Assembly: GCF_029892425.1 (NCBI RefSeq)
Contig: NZ_JARXWB010000028.1
Coordinates: 1 to 64,000 of the forward strand
DNA from: Bradyrhizobium sp. BR13661
GTDB lineage: Bacteria; Pseudomonadota; Alphaproteobacteria; Rhizobiales; Xanthobacteraceae
Direction of reading: 5' to 3'
Length of the DNA stretch: 64,000 nt
Below are positions 52,780 through 60,384 of this stretch, piece after piece (positions within the stretch are counted from its first letter, which is position 1; every line of letters starts with the position of its first letter). Below the pieces are notes generated by a model. It saw only the letters and a list, made by a program, of their open reading frames with translations, had not been told where the DNA came from and did not search any database. A program made the position numbers and the translations under genes.

Positions 52780-52819
52780 TTGTTGCCACTTCTTGTTGCC
52801 ACTTGGCGCTGGTCTTGCA
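52780..52819 (+). promoter_or_regulatory. Sigma-54 promoter of the xanthine dehydrogenase genes, with tandem repeat
   Basis: TTGGCGCTGGTCTTGCA has GG (52805-52806) and GC (52817-52818) ten bases apart and a perfect TTGCA; the -24 element differs from TGGCACG at two positions. Two copies of TTGTTGCCACTT (52780-52791 and 52793-52804, 13-base period) end directly at the -24 element and may be an activator site. Confidence 0.7.
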
Positions 52820-52866
52820 AGACTTTCCCTCAACGCAAATCGTCAGGCGCAGGCGTTATCGCAGCC

Positions 52867-53694
52867 ATGGACTTGAATACCATCACAGCGGTCAGTCATC
52901 CGCAAACGCGCTTCGAACTGCCCGTTTGGACGCCAGGTGATGCTTGGCTCGCGGGCGGCACGTGGCTGTTCTCGGAGCCACAAGCTCACCTCACCCGGCT
53001 GATCGATCTCACCGATCTGAAATGGCCGGCACTGACGATCACCGAGAGCCACCTCAGCATCGCCGCCACCTGCACGATCGCGCAACTCGATGCGCTGACC
53101 TGCCCGACAGACTGGCTCGCAGCACCGCTGATCAGCCAATGCTGCCGCGCCTTCCTCGCCTCCTTCAAGATCTGGAAGACGGCGACGGTCGGCGGCAATC
53201 TCTGCATGTCGCTGCCGGCAGGGCCGATGATCTCGCTCACCGCGGCGCTCGACGGCGTCTGCACCATCTGGCAGGCCGGCGGCGGCGAGCAGAGGATTCC
53301 CGTCGCCGAATTCGTCACTGGCAATCAGCGTAACCGCCTGTCGCCCGGCGATCTGCTGCGGCAGATCGACATTCCGGTCGCGGCCCTGAAGCGCCGCTCG
53401 GCATTTCGCCAGATCTCGCTCGCACCCATCGGCCGCTCCGCAGCGCTTCTGATCGGAAGCCTCGACGGCACTGGTGCGTTGAAACTGACCGTGACCGCAT
53501 CGACCGTGCGCCCAGTCTTGCTGTCGTTCGCAAAGCCGCCCGACGCGAGCGCGCTTCGCACGGCCATCGCGGAGGAGATTACCGACGATCTCTATCATAC
53601 CGATATTCATGGCAAGCCCCTCTGGCGCAAGCACATGACGTTGCGGCTCGCCGAGGAGATTCGCGTCGAGCTCTTGGGTGCAACGCCGTCATGA
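52867..53694 (+). CDS. Xanthine dehydrogenase FAD-binding subunit
   Basis: A 275-residue flavoprotein of the molybdopterin-dehydrogenase FAD-binding family. LAGGTWLFSEPQ is the first FAD loop and ATVGGNLCMSLPAGPM the second (family T-x-GG-N). Shorter than E. coli XdhB by a few residues, with an Ala-rich C-terminal part. The ATG at 52867 is preferred; the open frame before it overlaps the promoter. Its stop overlaps the start of the next gene (ATGA). It passes electrons from the Fe-S clusters to NAD+ or another acceptor. Confidence 0.83.
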   Translation: MDLNTITAVSHPQTRFELPVWTPGDAWLAGGTWLFSEPQAHLTRLIDLTDLKWPALTITESHLSIAATCTIAQLDALTCPTDWLAAPLISQCCRAFLASFKIWKTATVGGNLCMSLPAGPMISLTAALDGVCTIWQAGGGEQRIPVAEFVTGNQRNRLSPGDLLRQIDIPVAALKRRSAFRQISLAPIGRSAALLIGSLDGTGALKLTVTASTVRPVLLSFAKPPDASALRTAIAEEITDDLYHTDIHGKPLWRKHMTLRLAEEIRVELLGATPS

Positions 53695-56417
53695 GCTTCG
53701 AGGTCAATGGCACCAGCTTTCCGCAAACGCCGCGCGCCGGCCAATGCCTGCGCACGTTCCTGCGCGAGCTCGGCCATTTCGGGGTGAAGAAGGGCTGCGA
53801 CGCCGGCGATTGCGGCGCCTGCACCGTGCTGCTCGACGGCGAGCCCGTGCATAGCTGCCTGATCCCGGCATTTCGCGCCGAGGGGCGCGCCATCACGACG
53901 ATCGAAGGTCTTGGCGATGAGCACGGCCCGCATCCGATGCAACAGGCCTTCCTCGAGGCGCAAGGATTCCAGTGCGGCTTCTGCACTGCCGGCATGATCC
54001 TGACCTGTGCCTCGCTGAACCAGGCCCAGCGCACCGACCTTGGCGCGGCGCTGAAGGGCAACATCTGCCGCTGCACTGGCTATCGCGCGATCGAGGACGC
54101 GATCCACGGCAAGAGCAATATCGAACAGGATGTCGAGGCTGGCGGCGCGTTCGGCCGCAGCCTGCCCGCGCCCGCGGGACCCGATGTCGTGCGCGGCAAC
54201 GCGCGGTACACATTCGACACTGAGGTTGAAGGCGTGCTGCACATCAAGCTGCTGCGCGCGCCGCATGCGCATGCCAAGGTCGTCGCGATCGACCGATCGG
54301 CGGCGATGGCGGTGCCCGGCGTGCACGCGATCCTGACGCACGAGGACGCGCCGTCGGTGCTGATCTCGACGGCGCGGCATGAGAAGGACTGGATGGACCC
54401 CGAGGACACCCGCATCCTCGACGACGTCGTCCGCTTCATTGGCCAGAAGGTCGCGGCGGTCGTTGCGGACAGCGAAGACGCTGCCGAGGAGGCCTGCCGC
54501 CGGCTGAAGGTCGATTACGAGCTCCTGCCTGCGCTGATCGACCCCGAACAGGCGATGCTGCCGGGCGCGCCGCTCGTTCATCCCGATCGAACCAGCGCGA
54601 ACCGCGTCGCCGACGCGCAGCGCAATCTCGTCGCGGAGATTCACGGCGAGTTCGGCGATGTCGCCTCGGCCCTCGCCACATCGGCGGCGACCTATGAGGC
54701 CACCTTTCACAGCCACCGTGTGCAGCATGCGGCGCTGGAGACCCATGGCGGCCTCGCCTGGCTCGACGATGCAGGCGTGCTCAACGTCCGCACCTCGACG
54801 CAGGTGCCGTTCCTGACCCGGCGCGCGCTCTCGGACATCTTCCAGCTGCCCATGGATAAGGTCCGCGTGTTCTGCGAGCGCGTCGGCGGCGGTTTTGGCA
54901 GCAAGCAGGAGATGTTCGTCGAGGATGTTCTGGCGCTCGCCGCGTTGAAGACGGGACGCCCCGTCAAGCTCGAGCTCACCCGCGAGGAACAGTTCATCGC
55001 GACCTCGACCCGGCATCCGATGCGGGTCCACCTCAAGGCCGGTGCGGATGCCGACGGCAAGCTGACCGCACTGCAGCTCGACCTGCTCTCCAACACCGGC
55101 GCCTACGGCAATCACGGCCCCTCCGTGATGTTCCACGCGGTGTCGGAGTCGATCGCGGTCTACAATTGTCCCAACAAGCGGGTCGACGGTCACGTCGTCT
55201 ACACCAACACCGTGCCAGCCGGCGCGTTTCGCGGTTACGGCCTGCCGCAGGCGCTGATCGCGGTGGAGGCTGCGATCGACGAGCTGGCGAAGCAGCTCGG
55301 CATCAGCCCCTATGACATGCGCCGCCGCAACATCGTCAGGCCCGGCGATCCCATGCTGTCGCCACCCGAGTCCGAATATCACGACGTGCTCTATGGCTCC
55401 TACGGGCTCGACCAGTGCATTGACCTCGTCGAGCGCGCCATGCAGGCCGATGCCCCGCAACCCGGGCTGTCGCCGGACTGGCTGACCGGCGAGGGCATCG
55501 CGCTGACCATGATCGACACGGTGCCGCCCGCCGGTCACATCGCCGACGCCATGATCGCGCTGAACGACGATGGCGGCTTCGATCTCACCGTCGGCACCGC
55601 CGAATTCGGCAACGGCACCAGCACCGTGCACCGGCAGATCGCCGCGACAATCCTGGCGACCACCGTCGAGCGGATCCGGCTGCGCCAGTCCGACACCGCC
55701 CATGGCGGCCATGACACCGGCGCCTATGGCAGCACCGGCACTTTCGTGGCCGGCAAGGCGACTGAGGCCGCCGCCATGCAGCTTGCGACCGAGCTGAGGA
55801 CAGCGGCGGCCGACGCATGGCTCTGCGATGCAGGGACTTGCGCGCTCGAGGGCGAGTTCGTCGTCAGCGGCGTGCGGCGGATGTCCTTCGCAGAGCTTGC
55901 CAGGCTCGCGCGCGAGACCGGTCGTCCGCTCACCGCGCGCGGCAATTCCGAGGGCACGCCGCGCTCGGTTGGCTTCAACGTGCAGGGTTTTCGCATCGCC
56001 GTGAACAAGGCCACGGGCGAGATCAGGATTCTCAGGAGCGTGCAGGCCGCCGATGCCGGCGTCGTCGCCAATCCCATGCAGTGCCGCGGCCAGGTCGAGG
56101 GCGGCGTCGCGCAGGCGCTTGGCGCGGCGCTCTATGAGGAGATGGTGATCGACGCTGATGGCCGCGTCACCAATCCGAAGTTTCGCGATTATCATCTCCC
56201 GTCCTTCGCGGACGTTCCGCGCACGGAGGTGCTGTTCGCCGAGACATCCGACACGATCGGGCCGCTGGGCGCGAAGTCGATGAGCGAGAGCCCCTATAAT
56301 CCGGTCGCCGCAGCCCTCGGCAACGCCATCGCGGACGCCACCGGCATCCGCTTCACCGCGCCGCCGTTCAAACCGGACCGGCTGTTTCCGGCCCTGCACG
56401 AGAAATACGGCGACTAG
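53691..56417 (+). CDS. Xanthine dehydrogenase, fused [2Fe-2S] and molybdopterin subunit
   Basis: A 908-residue protein. Residues 1-150 hold two [2Fe-2S] domains: Cys36, 41, 44, 56 (GCDAGDCGACTVL) and Cys95, 98, 126, 128 (CGFCTAGM, CRCTGY). From about residue 160 the protein is a molybdopterin-binding large subunit, with VGGGFGSKQE near residue 400 and PLGAKSMSESPYNP near 860, whose Glu corresponds to the catalytic base (usual motif GAKGVGE). Fusion of the Fe-S and Mo subunits with FAD kept separate is unusual; in most bacteria these are three genes or XdhA/XdhB. Oxidises hypoxanthine and xanthine to urate, by context. Its stop overlaps that of the convergent UraD-UraH gene. Confidence 0.85.
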   Translation: MSFEVNGTSFPQTPRAGQCLRTFLRELGHFGVKKGCDAGDCGACTVLLDGEPVHSCLIPAFRAEGRAITTIEGLGDEHGPHPMQQAFLEAQGFQCGFCTAGMILTCASLNQAQRTDLGAALKGNICRCTGYRAIEDAIHGKSNIEQDVEAGGAFGRSLPAPAGPDVVRGNARYTFDTEVEGVLHIKLLRAPHAHAKVVAIDRSAAMAVPGVHAILTHEDAPSVLISTARHEKDWMDPEDTRILDDVVRFIGQKVAAVVADSEDAAEEACRRLKVDYELLPALIDPEQAMLPGAPLVHPDRTSANRVADAQRNLVAEIHGEFGDVASALATSAATYEATFHSHRVQHAALETHGGLAWLDDAGVLNVRTSTQVPFLTRRALSDIFQLPMDKVRVFCERVGGGFGSKQEMFVEDVLALAALKTGRPVKLELTREEQFIATSTRHPMRVHLKAGADADGKLTALQLDLLSNTGAYGNHGPSVMFHAVSESIAVYNCPNKRVDGHVVYTNTVPAGAFRGYGLPQALIAVEAAIDELAKQLGISPYDMRRRNIVRPGDPMLSPPESEYHDVLYGSYGLDQCIDLVERAMQADAPQPGLSPDWLTGEGIALTMIDTVPPAGHIADAMIALNDDGGFDLTVGTAEFGNGTSTVHRQIAATILATTVERIRLRQSDTAHGGHDTGAYGSTGTFVAGKATEAAAMQLATELRTAAADAWLCDAGTCALEGEFVVSGVRRMSFAELARLARETGRPLTARGNSEGTPRSVGFNVQGFRIAVNKATGEIRILRSVQAADAGVVANPMQCRGQVEGGVAQALGAALYEEMVIDADGRVTNPKFRDYHLPSFADVPRTEVLFAETSDTIGPLGAKSMSESPYNPVAAALGNAIADATGIRFTAPPFKPDRLFPALHEKYGD

Positions 56418-57301
56418 CTCCCGCGATAGGTCGAATAGCTCCACGGCGTGACCAGCAGCGGCACGTGGTAGTGGCTCTCCGGCTCGCTGATCGCGAAGCG
56501 CAGCGGGATCTCGTCGAGGAACGGCGGATCGGACAGCGGCACGTTACGTTCGGAATAATATTTTGCGACGCTGAAGCGAAGCTCGTAGCGGCCGATCGGC
56601 AGGGGACGGCCACCGATCAGCGGCTGGTCGGTGCGGCCATCCGCATTAGTGACGGTGCGCGCGATCACCCTGCTCTCTCCGAGCGCAGCGAGCTCGACCA
56701 GTTCCACCGGAATCCCCGGCGCAGGTTTGCCGGCGAGATTGTCCAGCACATGGGTCGAGAGCCGGCCGTGCACTTTCAGCTTGTCGTCGGCGATAACGAG
56801 CTGGTCGAGCCGCAGCGCCGAGATGCGGCCGATCTCCTCGATCGCACGGCGCGTCTCGGTCTTGGCGATATTGCGCAAGCGTGTCTCGAAGTCGCGCAGC
56901 ACGGAATCCTTGGTGTGACGCCGTACGCAGACGATATAGGGGATGCCGAATTTTTCGCGGTAGGCGTTGTTGGCCCGCTCGAACGCGGCGAACTCGGCCT
57001 CCGACAACCGGTCGAGGCCGGCGCTGTTCTGCTCGTCGGTCGATTCCGCCGTCAGGCCGGCCGCGCGCTGGGTCTTGTTGGCGAGATCAGGATGCGCGCG
57101 GATCAGCGCCAGCTGCGCTTCAGGCTCGGCCGCCTGGATTGCCGCCACCAGCGCGGCATGCAGCTGGTTGATGCCGGCAAACGGACGGCGCGCCGCGATC
57201 TGCTCGGCGATCCACGGCGAATATTCCACGACATTGGCGAGCGCGGCAACGAAGTCGGCTTGGCTTACGGCGTTGAGGTCGGCGAGCGAGATTTGCGACA
57301 T
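56414..57301 (-). CDS. UraD-UraH fusion (OHCU decarboxylase and 5-hydroxyisourate hydrolase)
   Basis: A 295-residue bifunctional protein. Residues 1-165 are UraD: LIRAHPDLANKTQ, QNSAGLDRLSEAEFAAFERA and YREKFGIPYI are family signatures. Residues 175-295 are the transthyretin-like HIU hydrolase: KLKVHGRLSTHVLDNLAGKP at its start and the hallmark YRGS at the end. Together they turn 5-hydroxyisourate into S-allantoin. In many bacteria the genes are separate. Third gene of the DUF3830-puuE-uraD/H operon, eight bases after puuE. Confidence 0.92.
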   Translation of the reverse strand: MSQISLADLNAVSQADFVAALANVVEYSPWIAEQIAARRPFAGINQLHAALVAAIQAAEPEAQLALIRAHPDLANKTQRAAGLTAESTDEQNSAGLDRLSEAEFAAFERANNAYREKFGIPYIVCVRRHTKDSVLRDFETRLRNIAKTETRRAIEEIGRISALRLDQLVIADDKLKVHGRLSTHVLDNLAGKPAPGIPVELVELAALGESRVIARTVTNADGRTDQPLIGGRPLPIGRYELRFSVAKYYSERNVPLSDPPFLDEIPLRFAISEPESHYHVPLLVTPWSYSTYRGS

Positions 57302-57308
57302 TGCGGCC

Positions 57309-58244
57309 TTATCCGATCTCGAATGCATCGGCGGCAAGACCCGCATGCTTGTCGTGCCAATGCTGCGCGATCTGGAGGCGCGTCGGCACCCAGACGCGCT
57401 CATGCTTGCCGATGTAATCGAGGAAGCGGATCAGGCCGGCAGCCCGGCCGGGCCGACCGGCGAGACGGCAGTGCAGCCCCACCGACATCATCTTCGGCGC
57501 GGTCTCGCCTTCGGCATAGAGCACGTCGAAGGCGTCCTTCAGATAGGTGTAGAACTGCTCGCCCTCGGCAAACCCTTGCGGGTTGATGAAGCGCATGTCG
57601 TTGGCGTCTAACGTGTAGGGAATGACGAGCTGCTTGCCGTTCGCGCCCTTGACCCAATAGGGCAGATCGTCGGCATAGGAGTCGCAGAGATAGAGGAAGC
57701 CGCCCTCCTCCATCAACAGCCTGTTGGTGTTGATCGAGGAGCGTCCGGTGTACCAGCCGAGCGGCCGCGAACCGGTCGCCTCAGTGTGGACGCGGATCGC
57801 TTGCGCAATCTCGGCGCGCTCCTGCGCTTCCGTCATGTCCTTGTGCTCGATCCATTTCAGGCTGTGGCTCGCGATGTCCCAGCCGGCCTCCTTCATCGCA
57901 GCCACGATTTCCGGATTGCGCTTCAGCGCGGTAGCGACACCGAACACGGTGGTCGGCCATTTGCGTTCGCTGAACATCCGCCACAGCCGCCAGAAGCCGG
58001 CGCGCGAGCCATATTCGAACATGGATTCGATATTGGCGTGGCGCTGGCCCGGCCAGGGCTGCGCGCCCAGCACGTCGGACAGGAACGCTTCCGAGGCGCG
58101 ATCGCCATGCAGGATATTGTTCTCGCCGCCTTCCTCGAAATTGACGACGAACTGCACCGCGACCCGCGCATTCCCGGGCCATTGCGGATGCGGCGGATTG
58201 CGGCCGTAGCCGCGGAGATCGCGCGGGTAGCTGCTGTCAGTCAC
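57309..58244 (-). CDS. puuE: Allantoinase of the polysaccharide-deacetylase type (PuuE)
   Basis: A 311-residue cytoplasmic enzyme that opens allantoin to allantoate without metal-centre homology to the classic AllB. RVAVQFVVNFEEGGENNILH and PLGWYTGRSSINTNRLLMEE are diagnostic for PuuE. Starts at a GTG immediately after the DUF3830 stop (TGA-GTG), so the two are coupled. It links the UraD/H product to AllC. Confidence 0.93.
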   Translation of the reverse strand: MTDSSYPRDLRGYGRNPPHPQWPGNARVAVQFVVNFEEGGENNILHGDRASEAFLSDVLGAQPWPGQRHANIESMFEYGSRAGFWRLWRMFSERKWPTTVFGVATALKRNPEIVAAMKEAGWDIASHSLKWIEHKDMTEAQERAEIAQAIRVHTEATGSRPLGWYTGRSSINTNRLLMEEGGFLYLCDSYADDLPYWVKGANGKQLVIPYTLDANDMRFINPQGFAEGEQFYTYLKDAFDVLYAEGETAPKMMSVGLHCRLAGRPGRAAGLIRFLDYIGKHERVWVPTRLQIAQHWHDKHAGLAADAFEIG

Positions 58245-58658
58245 TCAGACTTCCTCGAAGCGGATCGGCAGCGCGCCCTTCCAGAGCACGCTCTTGCCCA
58301 GCGTCGCCAGATTCTCCAGGCCCGAGGTCACGGTGATGAAATGATTGCCGGCGAGCTGGCCCATCTTGCTGGCGAAGTGCACGCCGCCATAGGCCATCAG
58401 GATCTCGGTCTCGCTGATGCCGCCGGGATAAAGGATGATCTGGCCGGGCGCGGGATAGCTGGTGTGGTTCTCGTAGCCGACGCCGAAATCGAGATCGCCG
58501 AGCGGCATCCAGACGCCCTCGCCGCTCCAGCGCACATGGATGATGTGGCTCTCGAACGGCAGCGCCTTGCGGAACGCCGCGACGGTCTTCGGCGCAGCCT
58601 CCTCTTCGAAGCGGGCATCGAAGGTGAAATCGCCGGCGCGGATAACGAGTTTGCTCAT
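58245..58658 (-). CDS. DUF3830 family protein in the ureide operon
   Basis: A 137-residue protein, MSKLVIRAGDFTFDARFEEE ... ILYPGGISETEILMAYGGVH, that matches DUF3830, a family with a cyclophilin-like fold. Members are recurrently encoded beside purine and ureide catabolic genes, but no activity is established that I know of. It is the first gene of the operon with puuE and uraD/H and is preceded by a sigma-54-like promoter. A role in ureidoglycolate or carbamate handling is possible. Confidence 0.8.
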   Translation of the reverse strand: MSKLVIRAGDFTFDARFEEEAAPKTVAAFRKALPFESHIIHVRWSGEGVWMPLGDLDFGVGYENHTSYPAPGQIILYPGGISETEILMAYGGVHFASKMGQLAGNHFITVTSGLENLATLGKSVLWKGALPIRFEEV

Positions 58659-58711
58659 CTCATCTCTCTGGATCGGGGGCCAAGGGATTGGAGGCCCCAC
58701 GGGGAATTTGC

Positions 58712-58727
58712 AGCAAAGAGCATTCCA
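58712..58727 (-). promoter_or_regulatory. Sigma-54-like promoter of the DUF3830-puuE-uraD/H operon
   Basis: On the minus strand TGGAATG-CTCT-TTGCT (58727 down to 58712) has the GG-N10-GC geometry and a perfect TTGCT; the -24 element is TGGAAT rather than TGGCAC. It lies 54 bases upstream of the DUF3830 start. Less convincing than the dctA and BMP promoters alone, but consistent with them. Confidence 0.55.
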
Positions 58728-58768
58728 GCGGGCTTCGCGCAAGGGGCGCAAGAAGGGCGTAAGGCGCG

Positions 58769-59059
58769 TTACCTGCGATCGTAGGACCAGCCGAAAATGC
58801 CGCTCCGCCGCACCTCCGGCTCGGGCTCCGCTGCTGCGGCCGCAGCCGACGGCGGCGCCTCCTTCAGTTCCGCCTGCGGCGGCGGCGGGGGCGGCGCCGG
58901 CAGATTCTCGCATTTCATGGAATAGACTAGCTTGCCGTCCGCGGTGCGTCCGATCGGAGCGCAGGGGTCGGAATGCGCCGCCGCAGTTTTTGGAGCGGGT
59001 TTGACCTGCGCCACAACAGGTGAGGCGATCAAAAGCAGGACCAGCAGATATTTCGACAT
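58769..59059 (-). CDS. Small exported Pro/Ala-rich protein
   Basis: A 96-residue exported protein. Signal peptide MSKYLLVLLLIASPVVAQV; the mature part has two cysteines (DPCAPIG, MKCENLP) that may form a disulfide, then a run of seven prolines and an Ala/Glu-rich stretch, ending FGWSYDRR. The start at 59059 gives a normal signal peptide; ATGs at 59083 and 59092 would extend it. No family recognised. Confidence 0.6.
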   Translation of the reverse strand: MSKYLLVLLLIASPVVAQVKPAPKTAAAHSDPCAPIGRTADGKLVYSMKCENLPAPPPPPPQAELKEAPPSAAAAAAEPEPEVRRSGIFGWSYDRR

Positions 59060-59092
59060 CGTTGTCGCGCCTGAAACCTTCATTGCCCCCAT

Positions 59093-59885
59093 TCAACCGG
59101 ATTGCGCCGGTCAAGTCCATCCGGGCCCGGTGGGGTGATTGCCGAATATTTAGACGGCGATAGTGGCGGCCCGCTTCGCTTCTCTCGTTCGCATTTTGAA
59201 TCGGAGACACGCCTTCACGCTCTCGCGGCTTCTTTCGCCCGAGCTTTGCTTGATCTCGTGTCCCTCTTGAACCAAGAGGGCGCAGGGAAGACCGGGTGCC
59301 AACCTCGCACCCGCGGTCCGCTGCGCGAAAATGTAGCGCAGGAAAACCGCACAGCAGCATACAGGTGGTGCCGAACACTCGGCCTTCCCTGCGCAGTGGT
59401 TTGACGGCTTATGCCGTGCTCTCCCGGGAGCCGAATTCCTTCTGGCCTCCCTCGCCTCGCAGATTAGCGATGCACTTCACCCGGTTGGGCTCCCTGCACC
59501 TCTGCGACAGCTTGACCGTAGCGACGACGGCCAGGACCACACGGTTTTGCCGTACGCTAGGGTTCGCTTGTTCACCGCAGTTTTCCCAGGCCTTGTCGAC
59601 ATACCTGAGAACCCGCAGGCGAGACGAACCTGACAGCGCCGTTCGTCAGCACGCGGTTTCGGGCTCACAGGGACTACCCGCCCTGCCCGCACCTCTCGCG
59701 CCCAACGCTGCCCGCGTCCACCGCAAGCCCGGCTCGCAATCAAGACGACTCGAGATCGCCCCTCAAGGATGAGCCGGGATGGGCGATACATACGCCATTT
59801 CCGAATTTCGGTAAAGTGGAATATTTCTGCGGGCGCGACTTGACAGCGCCCGCTGGTGTTTTGCCCCGACGGGTCACGGCAACGA
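59093..59885. other. Long intergenic region without genes
   Basis: About 790 bases with several open frames, none protein-like. The first half holds the structured element listed separately. At 59799-59811 the 13-mer TTCCGAATTTCGG repeats exactly the operator palindrome found next to the S24 repressor at 19027-19039. The end adjoins the 3' end of the Tyr-rich protein gene. Confidence 0.5.
59262..59430. repeat. Structured non-coding element, probable genus-type intergenic repeat
   Basis: Nested hairpins in 169 bases: CCCTCTTG/CAAGAGGG (59262-59280, 3-base loop); an outer 11-bp stem GCGCAGGGAAG (59280-59290) with CTTCCCTGCGC (59384-59394) that encloses GGGTGC/GCACCC (59294-59312) and CTGCGC/GCGCAG (59321-59341); then ACGGC-TTAT-GCCGT (59404-59417) and the palindrome CTCCCGGGAG (59421-59430). 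I recall similar sequence in many intergenic positions of Bradyrhizobium and Rhodopseudomonas genomes, where it gives spurious 'hypothetical proteins'; that memory cannot be checked here. No function is assigned. Confidence 0.65.
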
Positions 59886-60266
59886 TCAATACGGATCGTA
59901 GTAGTAACGCGGTCCGCCATAATAGCCGTAGCCGGGACCGGGGCCGTAATAGCGCGGGCCACCATAGTAGTAGTTGTCGTAATACTCCTGACGCCGGCTC
60001 TCGGCGATCGCGCCTCCGATCAGACCGGCGGCGAGGCCCATGAAGGCAAGGCCCGCCGGGCTCGGTCCGCGGCGATAATAGCGATGCCGTCGCGCGGCGC
60101 TGAAATCGGTCGCGTTGGATGAGCCCTGCCCTGCCATTGCGGCCTTGGCCGGCGTTGGGGACGCGGCGACCGCCGGCGACAGCGCCCCCGCGACCAGAGC
60201 GAGACCGGCGCATGCGGCCAGCGCAACCTTACGGCCAAGTCTCGAATTCAAAGGTCTGTCACTCAT
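59886..60266 (-). CDS. Exported Gly/Tyr-rich protein with a glycine-zipper segment
   Basis: A 126-residue protein. The basic N-terminus and signal segment (ALAACAGLALVAGALSPAVA) are followed by a polar region, a short glycine-rich hydrophobic segment (AGLAFMGLAAGLIGGAIAES) and a C-terminal domain of Tyr-Gly-Pro repeats (YYGGPRYYGPGPGYGYYGGP). Similar proteins are common envelope components of rhizobia with no known function. Start at 60266. Confidence 0.6.
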   Translation of the reverse strand: MSDRPLNSRLGRKVALAACAGLALVAGALSPAVAASPTPAKAAMAGQGSSNATDFSAARRHRYYRRGPSPAGLAFMGLAAGLIGGAIAESRRQEYYDNYYYGGPRYYGPGPGYGYYGGPRYYYDPY

Positions 60267-60384
60267 CTTAGCTGTCCTCTGTTCTCGCCAATGAAGACAT
60301 AGGGAAACGACATATAATGCTTAGAGCAGCGGGATGGTTTCGCGATCGCGGCAATCCGCCACGCTTTGAGCGATCGTACGCCCA

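Noticed and set aside
53607..56444. Very long open frame antisense to the xanthine dehydrogenase gene
   Set aside because: Long antisense frames are usual in GC-rich coding DNA; the sequence is rich in Arg, Ala and Gly with no domain, and the plus-strand gene has two clear Fe-S and molybdenum domains.
59296..59772. Open frame of 158 codons across the structured element
   Set aside because: It runs through hairpins and has no protein-like composition. Such frames arise in copies of the intergenic element.
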